Shown: piece after piece, positions 55,401 through 64,000 of the stretch
Numbering within the stretch: position 1 is the first letter of the stretch
How the letters are laid out: the number at the start of each line of letters is the position of its first letter
Assembly: GCA_012976225.1 (NCBI GenBank)
Contig: JAAVVG010000019.1
Coordinates: 62,001-126,000 of the forward strand
Origin: Golubevia sp. BC0850
Taxonomy: Eukaryota > Basidiomycota > Exobasidiomycetes > Golubeviales > Golubeviaceae
Reading direction: 5' to 3'
DNA: 64,000 nt
Translations under genes and position numbers: made by a program
The notes under the pieces: model-generated
Seen by the model: the letters and a program-made list of their open reading frames with translations, nothing else
The model's database searches: none
What the model was told of the DNA's origin: nothing

Positions 55401-55811
55401 TGCTACAGTTCTACTCGTTCCAAAGAGCAAGCCTATAAACGATCTCTTTCAAAACACTCTCGACCGGATTTTGAGAAGGTCGATGAAGTTCCGATTCCAC
55501 TTTTCAAATCTGGTAGGACGGATTGTCCTTCTGTCATCTTCGTTGAGTCACTCGAGTCACTTAAATCGGAAGGGAGCACGAGAGAAGAAGAGCAGCTGGT
55601 TTTGATGGATAGTCAAAGAATTTCAAGAACTGTTTGGCAGCTTCAACATGAAGGTTCGAAGACTGGAGGATCTTTGATTAGAGAGTATGTTAGACGAGAA
55701 GGTAGGATCAAAGGAGAAGTTTTCATGAAGATAGAATGGAAGGATGAAAGGATAGAGGATTTACCGAAGTGGAAGGAGCTTGAGGGGAGGCTTCAGAAGG
55801 TCCTTAGGTAG
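52420..55811 (+). CDS. SLS1-like mitochondrial membrane/translation protein
   Basis: Resembles fungal Sls1, an inner-membrane protein that couples mitochondrial transcription to translation and COX expression. The N-terminus has a basic presequence-like stretch (SSSRRSIRRFYSNPSTS). The Sls1 helical domain (SFTKPQLYNLCKLAKL, GYTKKHLIDKICEQRFKL) follows. A KH-like unit comes next: EDIFLFFNNQVGRDGLAIGG, KSLADRLGVQVNIVRA, then IKGIERISQWFRIFE. After an intron from about 53345-53403 to a point between 53800 and 53880 (exact borders unclear), a second KH-like unit VVLEISNRFGVFLDVPSSDL follows. Downstream exons run to about 55117, 55216-55320 and 55410-55811, ending ELEGRLQKVLR. The stop at 53401-53403 reads as a GTAAAG donor. 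If no intron joins the parts, these are two genes (52420-53403 and 53720-55811). Confidence 0.72.
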
Positions 55812-56471
55812 AAGCTGAGAACCCGAGATACGATCATGCGAGAATGTTAAGGAGGGTTCAATTTCAACCAGACCTTTCGCAAAATAAAACGAGAATCAAG
55901 AAAACAATTCTCTTCTTCTTCTCATCACATTTACTCTTGTTTTAACGCTTCCCATCAATTTGTAACATCTCTTTCTGAGTAGTCATTCAATCCAATACCA
56001 CAATGACGATTCTTAGTGCACATAAAAAGCCTGCGATTTCGTGAGTCAATCAAATTGGAAAGATGATTTCGATGATTTCTCGTCAATCCACTCTTGCGAG
56101 GTTGGGAAACGTTGCCACTGTTCTCTGCTTCCTCCGAACCACGTTCAACTATCGTTCTGTAATCGTGCTAACAGTTCTATAACTCTCTTACCTCGGCCAA
56201 GAAGATACAAGTGGACTATTTCCCTGTGCAGCAGTCGTCAGAGAAACAAGGTTCACGGTCTTCGAACCGGGTCGGGTGGAAGATCGAAACGTGGCTACTA
56301 TTCAGACAGCCAGGGTCATGAAGGTTTCCGGGGCAACTCCGACTCAGAATCCCAATCAGAGCCTTCTTAAAACAAAGCAATTTGGAATAGCTTATCTCGC
56401 TCTTTTCCCAACCTCTCCTCCTTTCTCTCTTCCCAACGTCCCGCTCCTTCCCCTTCCCTTCCCCCCTCATC
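55812..56471. promoter_or_regulatory. Upstream region of phospholipase C gene
   Basis: No supported gene in about 0.66 kb. A C/T-rich block (56395-56470) lies directly before the start codon, as upstream of the MP88-like gene. Confidence 0.4.
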
Positions 56472-59163
56472 ATGCCATTCGGTAACGCTCTTTTCGCTTT
56501 AGCTCCAGTTGCTATGGCAGTAGCTGGAGTTTTGGGTGCTCCTCCAGTCGAGAGAGCTACTGACTCTTTGGTGAGTTCCATTCTTAAGGGTTCTCTTGTC
56601 AAAGCATTGCTGACTCCCACTCGTCTTCTATCTCAGGCTTCTATCAAGCACATCGTCTTGTTGTAAGTCTTTCTATCGCACTAGGGGTCTTGAGATTGAG
56701 AACTGACTTTTCTTTGCCTCTTCGTTCGTTCTTCAAGCATGCAAGAGAACAGATCCTTCGACCATTACTTCGGAACCATGGCTGGTGTCCGTGGATTCGC
56801 AGACCCAAACGTTGTCATCTCAAGCGACACTAAGAAGCCATCTTTCTACAGTCCAGTCGACGCCTCTAAGATGAAGTCAGGTCAAGGTCCACCTTCTGGA
56901 GTCACTACGCTACTTCCTTGGTATTGGAACAACGCTGGAGGAGATGCGAACGACCGTTATCAATGTGCTTTAGCCGGATCAAATGGATGGCAACCAAACC
57001 ATGCTGCCTACGCCAATGGAAACAACAATCAATGGGCCATCAAGAATACTCCTTATTCTCTCGGTTACTACAAGAAGAACGATATCCCATTCCAATTCGC
57101 TCTCGCTGAAGAGTGGTTGATTTCAGATAGTTATCATGAGTCGGTCATTGCAAGTACCAACCCTAACAGAGTTTCGTGGCAATCAGCAACTGCCGGTGTT
57201 ACTCAACATGATTCAGGTTTGGGTGGGGTGAGTAAGTTGTACATCGATGAAGGCGCTCTGGAAAACTATTCTGACCTGCCTTCAATTCTCTCACCTTCTC
57301 AAAACCCAGCCTGCCATCGACAACCACGAATCTGATGGATGTGAAACCAGCTCTGACGGTTCGACCTACAGCTGCTACCCTTACAAGTGGAAAAGTGAGT
57401 CAGCTCAACATATTCTTCGAATCGATGACTTCTGAACTCACTCTTCTTTCTCTCTCTTTCTCTTTCAGCCGTGCCTGTGAGTTGAATCGATGTCATTTTC
57501 GTCAACTGGGAGATCAAAGCTGACCCTGACTCTCTTTCTCGATACTCCCCTTCTTCCTTTTCTTCAGGAATATCTTGAAGATGCTGACATCTCTTGGCAA
57601 GTCTATCAAAATACCGACAACTTCGGTGAGCTTGACCCCTTTGTCCGTCCCTCGCTTTCTCGTTTCTGATCGCTACTTCTGTTATCCATTCTGCCAGATG
57701 ACAACGGTCTGTCTAACTTCCAGAGCTTCCAAGACGCCAAAAAGGGATCAGCTCTCGCTAACAAAGGAATGTCTTTCGTTGGTCTTCAAAAGTTCTATGA
57801 TGACGCTAAGAATGGAAACCTTCCAGAGGTTTCGTACATCATTGGACCCGCCGACTTGAGCGAGCATCCACCTTACGGCCCTCTAGATGGTGCTTGGCTT
57901 CAACAGCAGATCGTCAGCGCTGTCACTGGTGGAAAGAATTGGGAACAGACTGTCTTGATGATCTCCTACGACGAGGTGAGTAAAGGATTCTGACTTCTGA
58001 GAACTACTGTCTCATCGAGGTTCTCGCTTCTTACTGACAGCTTCCTCTCTCACTCTGACTACACTTTTCTATCTTGTCCAACAGACGGGAGGATTCGGAG
58101 ACCATGTTATGAGCCCTTTGCCACCTGCTGGAACCACGGGAGAATACAGAACCGATCCTTACACTCCAAGTCTAGGATCTCAACCAATGGGTCCCGGTTT
58201 CAGAGTTCCCTTTACTGGTAAGTGCTCCTAGAATATTAAGCCTTGTAATGACTTCGCACCTTCATACTGTAAAATCCTCGCCTTCCACCTGACTGACGAG
58301 TCGTCCCCTCCTCTTCTTCCCTTTCCTCGCAGTCGTCTCCCCCTGGACTCGCAAAGGAGGTGTCTTCACTGAGCCATCCTCTCACGAGTCTCAAACTCTC
58401 TTCCTAGAGAGCTGGGCCTCAGCAGTCGGAAAACCTTTCCAATCCAAGGAGATGACTCAATGGAGACGTCAACAGATGTCTGACTTGACGAAGATGTTCA
58501 ACTTCGCCCAGAAGGACAGCTCGATCCCAAGCTTGCCCAAGGTCAGAGCTGCTTCTCAAGACAGTAACGGAAACTACAACGGAGCTTCTATCTGTAATTC
58601 GAAGTACGGTGGTAAGGAGCCACCTATCCCTTACACCAACCAGACCAACAACTTGGCTACTCAAAAGGGTTTCAAAGGTGAGTTGCTGGAAATCAAATTG
58701 ACTCTCAATCTTGTGTGTCTTGCCTGCGTTTTGACTTTACCTTCTCCTTTGACCTTTCACCCCAGCTCTTCGTGGAAACCCATCTGAAGGTCGCTACTTG
58801 ACTTTCGAAACAGCTTCTTCAGCTTTGAGTTACTCTGGCAGCACTCTCTCGGTCTCCAAGACCACGTCCGACCATTCATCCGCTTCTCAACGTTTCATTC
58901 TCCGCAAACAAGACAGTGCTCCCAAGAATCAACTCTTCTCAATCTCCACCGCTGCTTCTCCTTCCAACTACATCACTTCTAGTCTGACTCTCACTACCGA
59001 TGCTTCCAAAGCTGGCAGCTTCAAGTTCCAGGATCTTACTCTCGGAAAGGGTTACAGCATCGTTGAATCGAAGAGTGGAAACAGTCTGGTCATCTCTGGA
59101 GGTAAGCCAACTCTCGTCAAGAGCGGACAGGACACCTACAAGATCTTCTCTGTCACTTATTAG
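56472..59163 (+). CDS. Secreted non-hemolytic-type phospholipase C (phosphoesterase family)
   Basis: Hydrolyses phosphatidylcholine-like lipids or related phosphodiesters outside the cell. A signal peptide (ALFALAPVAMAVAGVLGAP) is followed by the PLC core: IKHIVLLMQENRSFDHYFGT, GVRGFADPN, QPNHAAYANGNNNQWAIKNT, FALAEEWLISDSYHESVIAS, DNHESDGCETSS, EYLEDADISWQVYQNTDNF, SYIIGPADLSEHPPYGPLDG, ISYDETGGFGDHVMSPLPPA. A Ser-rich C-terminal beta domain ends FSVTY at 59163. Metal ligands expected from the family (ENRSFDH, the Asp/Glu of SYDETGGFGDHV) are present. About ten exons. One is only 8 nt (57469-57476): it completes a Thr codon and adds Val-Pro between KWK and EYLED. Total is about 620-640 aa. 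The bacterial-type family is also common in secretomes of filamentous and pathogenic fungi. Confidence 0.92.
57469..57476 (+). other. 8-nt microexon of the phospholipase C gene
   Basis: The upstream exon ends at 57394 in phase 1 (TGG AAA A, then GTGAGT). The 8 bases CCGTGCCT sit between CAG and GTGAGT. The next exon opens after CTTCAG with GAATATCTTG. Only inclusion of the 8 bases keeps the frame (Lys-Thr-Val-Pro-Glu-Tyr). Confidence 0.8.
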
Positions 59164-60019
59164 TCCTCGATTCAGAGTTTCTCGCATGTTCGCCTTCTCT
59201 TTTCTCATCCTTTCAATCCTTCTTGTCCAACGTACTGTTTGTCTCGATTTATCCTTTTTAACGAACGACCCTTTTCCCTTCTTTCATTCATCTTTATATC
59301 ATTTGCTTGCAGAGTGCACTTTGACTGAAGTCAAGGATTCAGGCAGTCCTTTGAAAGCAATTTCGTCAGAGCTCCAAGCGCCACAAGGCTACTAAACAAG
59401 GAGACCTCTCAGCCTTAGAAGGGTATGAAGGTGGTTTAACCGTTCGTGATCTTCAAGAGATAATGTTTGAGATCTGGATGTATTTGAGATCCTAGATAAT
59501 CTCAATTGAGGAGAGGAGGGGAGACCAAAGCTCCTCTCCACGTCGTCGACATTATAGGAGTAGCGTTGAATTCTTTTCAAAGAAGGGACAGTGGAAGATC
59601 GGGTAAATTTATAGTTGATAGAAGCTGTACCAAAAGTTGATTTTTCATTGCGACTAAGAAGGGATCTGAGGTCTGTTGGACTCAGTCTTCTCTAGATATA
59701 CTGTAGATCGGCGAAAGAAAACTTTGACCTCCTCTTCTCTTTTTCCTTCTTCACCTCTTCCCTCAAGCACCATTCAACAAAACTTTCAAATGATCGAGAA
59801 AGCCATCGAGAGTCGCCATGACGCTTTCACCATTTGAGGTGTTGCCGACTGCAAAGAGAAAAAAATTGGGTCCGATGGAGAGAAATCAGCAAAAGGATTC
59901 ATGTTCAGCTAGAACGTAGTTTCAATTTCACTCACCCACTTCTCCAACCTTCACTTCTCTGATTTTTACCTTCCCACTCTTAAATATCTCTTCTCTTTAA
60001 ACTCGTTCCTGGTTCTCAA
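59164..60019. other. Gap between phospholipase C and the second F-box-like locus
   Basis: No intact gene in about 0.86 kb. A short plus-strand fragment (about 59370-59493) reads RDLQEIMFEIWMYL, which resembles an F-box helix, then stops. It may be a scrap of another F-box gene, with low support. Confidence 0.3.
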
Positions 60020-61692
60020 TCATTTATCCGTGTCTATCTGAACTAAAGTGCCGTCTCCTTGAATTGGTTCCGAAGGAAGGATAACCTCCCTCAGGTTTGG
60101 TAGATCTCTGGCTCTCAAAATAATTGTTAAAAGGAAGTCTTCCGGAAAGGAGACATTCTGTCCATCTCCCAACTTGCCAGCATAATAATAAGGAATTATA
60201 AAAGTCTGCAAGTTAGAATGAAGCTTTATTTGATTGAAGGTGGCCAGTACAGATAGTGGCTGAGTGTTGGCAGAAAGAACGTTTAAATTCCTGAAAGCGG
60301 TATGATCTGTAGAGAAAGGATTTTCAGGATCGACTTCCAGGCCGAATAATCGAAGGTGGATGAGTGAAGCGAAAGATCGAGAGAGAGAAGAGAGGCAACT
60401 GGATAAAGGGCTTAAAGTATCTTGAGGATTGCCAAGCATTCCTTCATAGCTGAGCTCGATGGAATTTAGATTGTTTGTGACCAGTAAAAGATTATAAAAT
60501 GTTTCCGTCTTCTTGCTCCCACCTCTCCAGCCTTGTTCTCATTCTGGCGATCCACTCCAAGCTAGCAGATCATCGTCTCTAAACCCAAAAGTGAAACGAA
60601 GGGATAGCTCCTTGACGCTTGAGCGACCCTCATAGTTAGAGTGATATTCGGAGAAGTATTGGAAGTCTTGTTTGCTGAACACGAAACCCAAAGCCACCTT
60701 CTCTAGCTGTTGACAAAAGAATGAAAGCCACGCCACGTTTCTACCCGAGAATTGAGCCCACTTGGGAGAACCAGGAAGTGGGATATAAAGCTTTTGAAGA
60801 GTTGTAGTTAGGAAGCGGGGAAAATAGAGTTGTCCATCTGAGAAATGCATTCCTTGAAACCGAAAGAAAACTGTCGAATTTCGATAATGAGACTTTGAAG
60901 ATGACTGAGCTGTAAGAATATCTGTGGACGATTAGAATTGTTCTTTCGATTATTTGATGCTCTCTACTTGCTGGCGTCGAGCCTCTTGACAGTTGACTTA
61001 ACCACTCCTGATCAAAGTCAGAAAGATTTATTCCAGGAAGGAGGTGAACTGTTTTGATTAAACTTCCACGATATCCACTTGGATCTCGATAAAGCGGAGA
61101 TTCAAACCAGTAAAGGTTTGAAATTGAGAGGGTTACGTTCGTCAGAAGACACTCGTTCCAAAACCGCCTGGCTTTGCTCGAGATTAAGATCATACTGCTC
61201 AGCGTAGAGTCCCTTGCTCTGTTAGAAGGAAGGATATGATTAGCTTTGTTCATTCAGAACAACTGATCAAGACCTTCGTTGTCCATCACCGATCAAATAC
61301 TCACTTCCTTCCCCTTTGGATTTCGTCTGGGCTTCCCTCCACCTTTGCCCACTCTCGAATGGACTGGACTATAATGACAGCGAGATCTTCTGGCAAAGTT
61401 TGACAGCCTTGTCATCACCTGCTTCTCTGATGAGATCGATTTGAGCTTCATCGTGATCCTGGCTATGTGGCTATTCGCAGAAAGAAAGGGAAGCAAGGTT
61501 CTAAGCAAGACGTCTTTCTTCCTTTCACTACCGCAAATCAAGCTTTTCTAGACTTACCTCGAAGTTCAATCTATCAAATCTGACAGGTTCAGTCGAAACA
61601 GATGTTGATGTTTGAAGCAAGCAACGAATCTCCTTCGTGAGTTTGTTATAATACGCTTGTCTCTTGCATTGCTTTTGACCTACCATCGACAT
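60020..61692 (-). pseudogene. F-box/LRR-like protein gene, probably broken
   Basis: A possible first exon from ATG 61692 reads MSMVGQKQCKRQAYYNKLTK, ending at a GTAAGT donor near 61550. Further down, SSKARRFWNECLLTNVTLSI, NLYWFESPLYRDPSGYRGSL and IKTVHLLPGINLSDFD resemble the F-box-to-repeat region of basidiomycete F-box proteins. Leucine-rich segments follow in another frame (FRFQGMHFSDGQLYFPRFL; LQKLYIPLPGSPKWAQFSG; CQQLEKVALGF; VKELSLRFTFGF). After one in-frame TGA at 60539-60541 the frame stays open to 60020 (SFASLIHLRLFGLEVDPENP; LHSNLQTFIIPYYYAG; DLPNLREVILPSEP). At least one frame change near 60860-60880 and the TGA lack a GT-AG explanation, so I call it broken. A sequencing or splicing alternative remains open. 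Confidence 0.5.
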
Positions 61693-64000
61693 GGTGTTCA
61701 TCATCAAGATCCCCAACAAGAACAAGGATCCAAACGGCACAGAATCAGCATCTCCTTCTCAAACAAATAACTCATCAGCGGTTGAATTAAATCAAGCTGA
61801 AGCCGAACCTTCTTTATCACTACCTTCAACTTCAATCGCACCCACGACTCCACTTTCTTCTCCTCCAACTTCTTCTTTCTTCTCACCAAATCATCAACAA
61901 TATCAATCTCAATCCAAATCTCACTCAAGTGAGCCTCGAAGGTTCTTATCTCCAGCATCTCTAGACATTCTACTTCCTCCAGCTGTTCTAAATCATCAAT
62001 TCGTCAGATCAAACGATAAGAGTTTGATAGTGGAAAGACCGGAGAGAATCCATGCTGTTCTGTTAGGAATAGCAAGTGCTTGGTCCAGGGATCAAGTCGA
62101 GAGAGAGAACAGAGGTCAGGGAGGGAGTGGTGGTAGAGAGGTGATGGAACAGAAGGCAATCCTAAGGAACTCTTCAAGAATTAAGGCTTCAAGCTCTTCC
62201 AGTTTAGAATCAGGATCAACATCAATTGAAGAAGATGAAAGGATCATCATCAGTCAATCGACGTCGCCTTTCCATCTACTGAAGACTACCAGATCCTTAT
62301 CGTTGAATCCACCTCATCCTTCTGTCGCATACATTCATGCTCATCAAGATGAGATGTTTCCGAAGCCCGGACCTACAATTCGGGGTACCAAGAAGGACAA
62401 GGAAAGGAGGGCGAAAGAGAAAGGGAAGACGAGAGGGGTTGGAATGGGAGAGGAAGAGGGGCAGAAGTTAGAAGTTGAGAGTAACGAAGAACTTCAACTA
62501 GAAAGAGTACTTAAAGGGATCAACTTGAATGAAGAATCTTGTTCGATTCCAGAAAAGAAGAACCCAAACAAAGCTCCAGAAATGGTCTCTCACTCTCAAT
62601 ACCTCGGACTTTTATGTTCCGACGCTCCTCACTCTCCTCCAATTCCTCGTCCAAGAACCAAACATAAAGCCAAGAAATCTACTATTAAAATAAAGGAACG
62701 ATCTACATCAACCTCCGTTTCATCAGATGAGTCTTCTTCCTCCTCTTCCTCAGATGAAGAAGAAGGAAATTATCACCCTTCTGAAGTTCCTCTTCATCTA
62801 CCGCAAGGCGATCTCTATCTCAGAGGTCCTAAAACAAACAACAAGATCAACGATGAAGTGTCAGAAGAAGATTCAGGTGGATCTTCAGAAGCGATCAGAC
62901 ATTCATTAGGTTCATGTGCTGAAGCTGTCGATAGAATCGTTTGGGGTGCTCAATTCAAGAACCATCTTCAATCCTTCCAGAGAAACAAAACTTCAACAGA
63001 ATCTCCAACAGATGATCTAATCCTACAATCCTCAAAAGTCATCAAGTTACCTCTTCATGGATCTTTGATCCTTCCCTCGTCAACATCTTCAATCGAACCA
63101 ATCACACTTCCATCTTCTCGATCTTTCGTTCTAACAAGACCTCCAGGACATCACTGTGGCTCAGGTTTTCACTCGTCAGAAGCTCCGAACTCTTCTCTAC
63201 CTTCTGGATTCTGTTGGGTTAATAATGTTTTGGTAGCATCGGCTCATGCTCATCTGGAACATGGGATTAACAAGATCGTGGTTTTGGATATTGATTTACA
63301 TCATGGAAATGGAAGTCAGAGCTTAGCTTGGAGGATCAATGACGAAGGTCAGAGAATTAGAGGGGAAATGTTAGCTAGAAGAGAGGCGGAGAAGATGATG
63401 GGAGGAAATGGAGAGGCAGAACCACTTCAGATTTTCTATGGATCTCTACATGATATTGAATCTTATCCCTGTGAAGATGGAAATTCAGATTTGATTAGAG
63501 ATGCTAGTACTTGTATTGCTGGGAATCACGGACAGTGGATCTGGAATGGTGAGTTTTGAAGCTCTGGGGTCTCTTGGGAATAAGGTGGAACTTATGGATT
63601 AATCTCAAATTATGATGTGAGGGAATGAGGAAAAGGGTTTGGAGGTTTGACCAACCTTCGAACTCTCTTCTCTCGTTCTTTCAAAATGGAAAAAGGTCCG
63701 AAGTACCTGACGTTCTTACTCAAAGAAAGGAGGGAGGCTCATGATCGAATATATCAGCGTTTAATGTTACTGAATTTGGAGGGGGAAAAGGGGAGAGCGG
63801 AATGAATCTAATAACAATTGGAAAAGGGGAGAAGGCGAGATGCTCACCATAACGTAGCTGACAGTCTCTTTCTTCTCTTGATCTCGAACCTGCCAACCTG
63901 GTCTCAGTTCATTTGGAAACGTATGATTCGAACTCTTCTTCATCGTTCAAGGATCTCTACTCATCGAAATACTCGACACTTCTGTCGAAGGCTCGAGAGT
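61691..64000 (+). CDS. HOS3: HOS3-type class II histone deacetylase, partial (runs off right edge)
   Basis: Zinc-dependent lysine deacetylase of the fungal-specific Hos3 group. Exon 1 (61691-63548) begins MVFIIKIPNK and has a Ser-rich N-terminus. The deacetylase N-terminal part has HQFVRSNDKSLIVERPERIH. The active-site region has SFVLTRPPGHHCGSGFHSSE (the two His of the charge relay), PSGFCWVNNVLVASAHAHLE and VVLDIDLHHGNGSQSLAW (Asp and His zinc ligands). FYGSLHDIESYPCEDG follows. A 359-bp intron (63549-63907) leads to VHLETYDSNSSSSFKDLYSS and STLLSKARE, open to the window end. Long Ser/Glu inserts between catalytic blocks are typical of Hos3. The start ATG overlaps, on opposite strands, a possible start codon of the F-box-like gene. 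Confidence 0.92.

Noticed and set aside
1-64000. tRNA or rRNA genes
   Set aside because: No B-box/A-box pair with a foldable cloverleaf and no rRNA-like conserved stretch was seen. A covariance search was not possible.
1-64000. Transposons, LTR elements, CRISPR arrays
   Set aside because: No transposase, integrase or reverse-transcriptase motif, no terminal repeats and no spaced direct repeats were recognised. The two duplicated families are host genes.

Overview
The window is nuclear DNA of a fungus, most likely a basidiomycete with a compact genome. The genes are interrupted by many short introns (mostly 50-150 bp, donor GTGAGT/GTAAGT, acceptor YAG). Neighbouring genes often share short divergent promoters (86 bp between the MSH3 and BET2 start codons). 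Several families point to Basidiomycota: a macrophage-activating-glycoprotein (MP88-like) secreted protein, a HapX-type bZIP, and hexose transporters of basidiomycete style. I cannot fix the subphylum. No rRNA, tRNA, CRISPR, transposon or viral element was recognised.

Layout. 1-6 kb: a Ser-rich gene running off the left edge, then two decayed host genes (a coiled-coil protein and an F-box/LRR-like protein with five in-frame stops). 6.4-12.4 kb: MSH3 (-) and BET2 (+) as a divergent pair. 12.9-17.4 kb: an MP88-like GPI-type surface protein and an unrecognised acidic multi-exon gene. 17.6-21 kb: a DDHD phospholipase. 21-26.3 kb: a His/Gly/Arg-rich protein, Golgi GDPase GDA1, and a TANGO2/NRDE protein. 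26.8-29.4 kb: HapX. 30.5-34.5 kb: endosulfine (Igo1) and the Ebp1/PA2G4 homologue. 35.4-41 kb: sugar transporter A and a zinc alcohol dehydrogenase. 41.4-47.8 kb: the Fe-S assembly protein CIAO1 and the ribosome-biogenesis GTPase BMS1 as a divergent pair. 48-52.3 kb: sugar transporter B and a truncated second copy of the His-rich gene. 52.4-59.2 kb: an SLS1-like mitochondrial protein and a secreted phospholipase C. 60-64 kb: a second broken F-box/LRR-like gene and a HOS3-type histone deacetylase running off the right edge.

Most genes are housekeeping and independent. Two threads link some of them: iron (HapX, CIAO1) and carbohydrate uptake/oxidation (transporters A and B, alcohol dehydrogenase).

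The most unusual content is as follows. (i) A duplicated His/Gly/Arg-rich gene carries a SUMO-interaction-like motif next to an exceptionally conserved block, and one copy has lost its C-terminus. (ii) The two paralogous transporters have non-canonical splice donors (GC-AG twice, GA-AG once), an altered acceptor and discordant introns. (iii) The phospholipase C gene has an 8-nt microexon. (iv) An F-box gene has apparently decayed by nonsense substitutions alone.

Exon borders were read by eye from frame, GT/AG signals and family knowledge. Treat single-base positions as about +/-2 bp.
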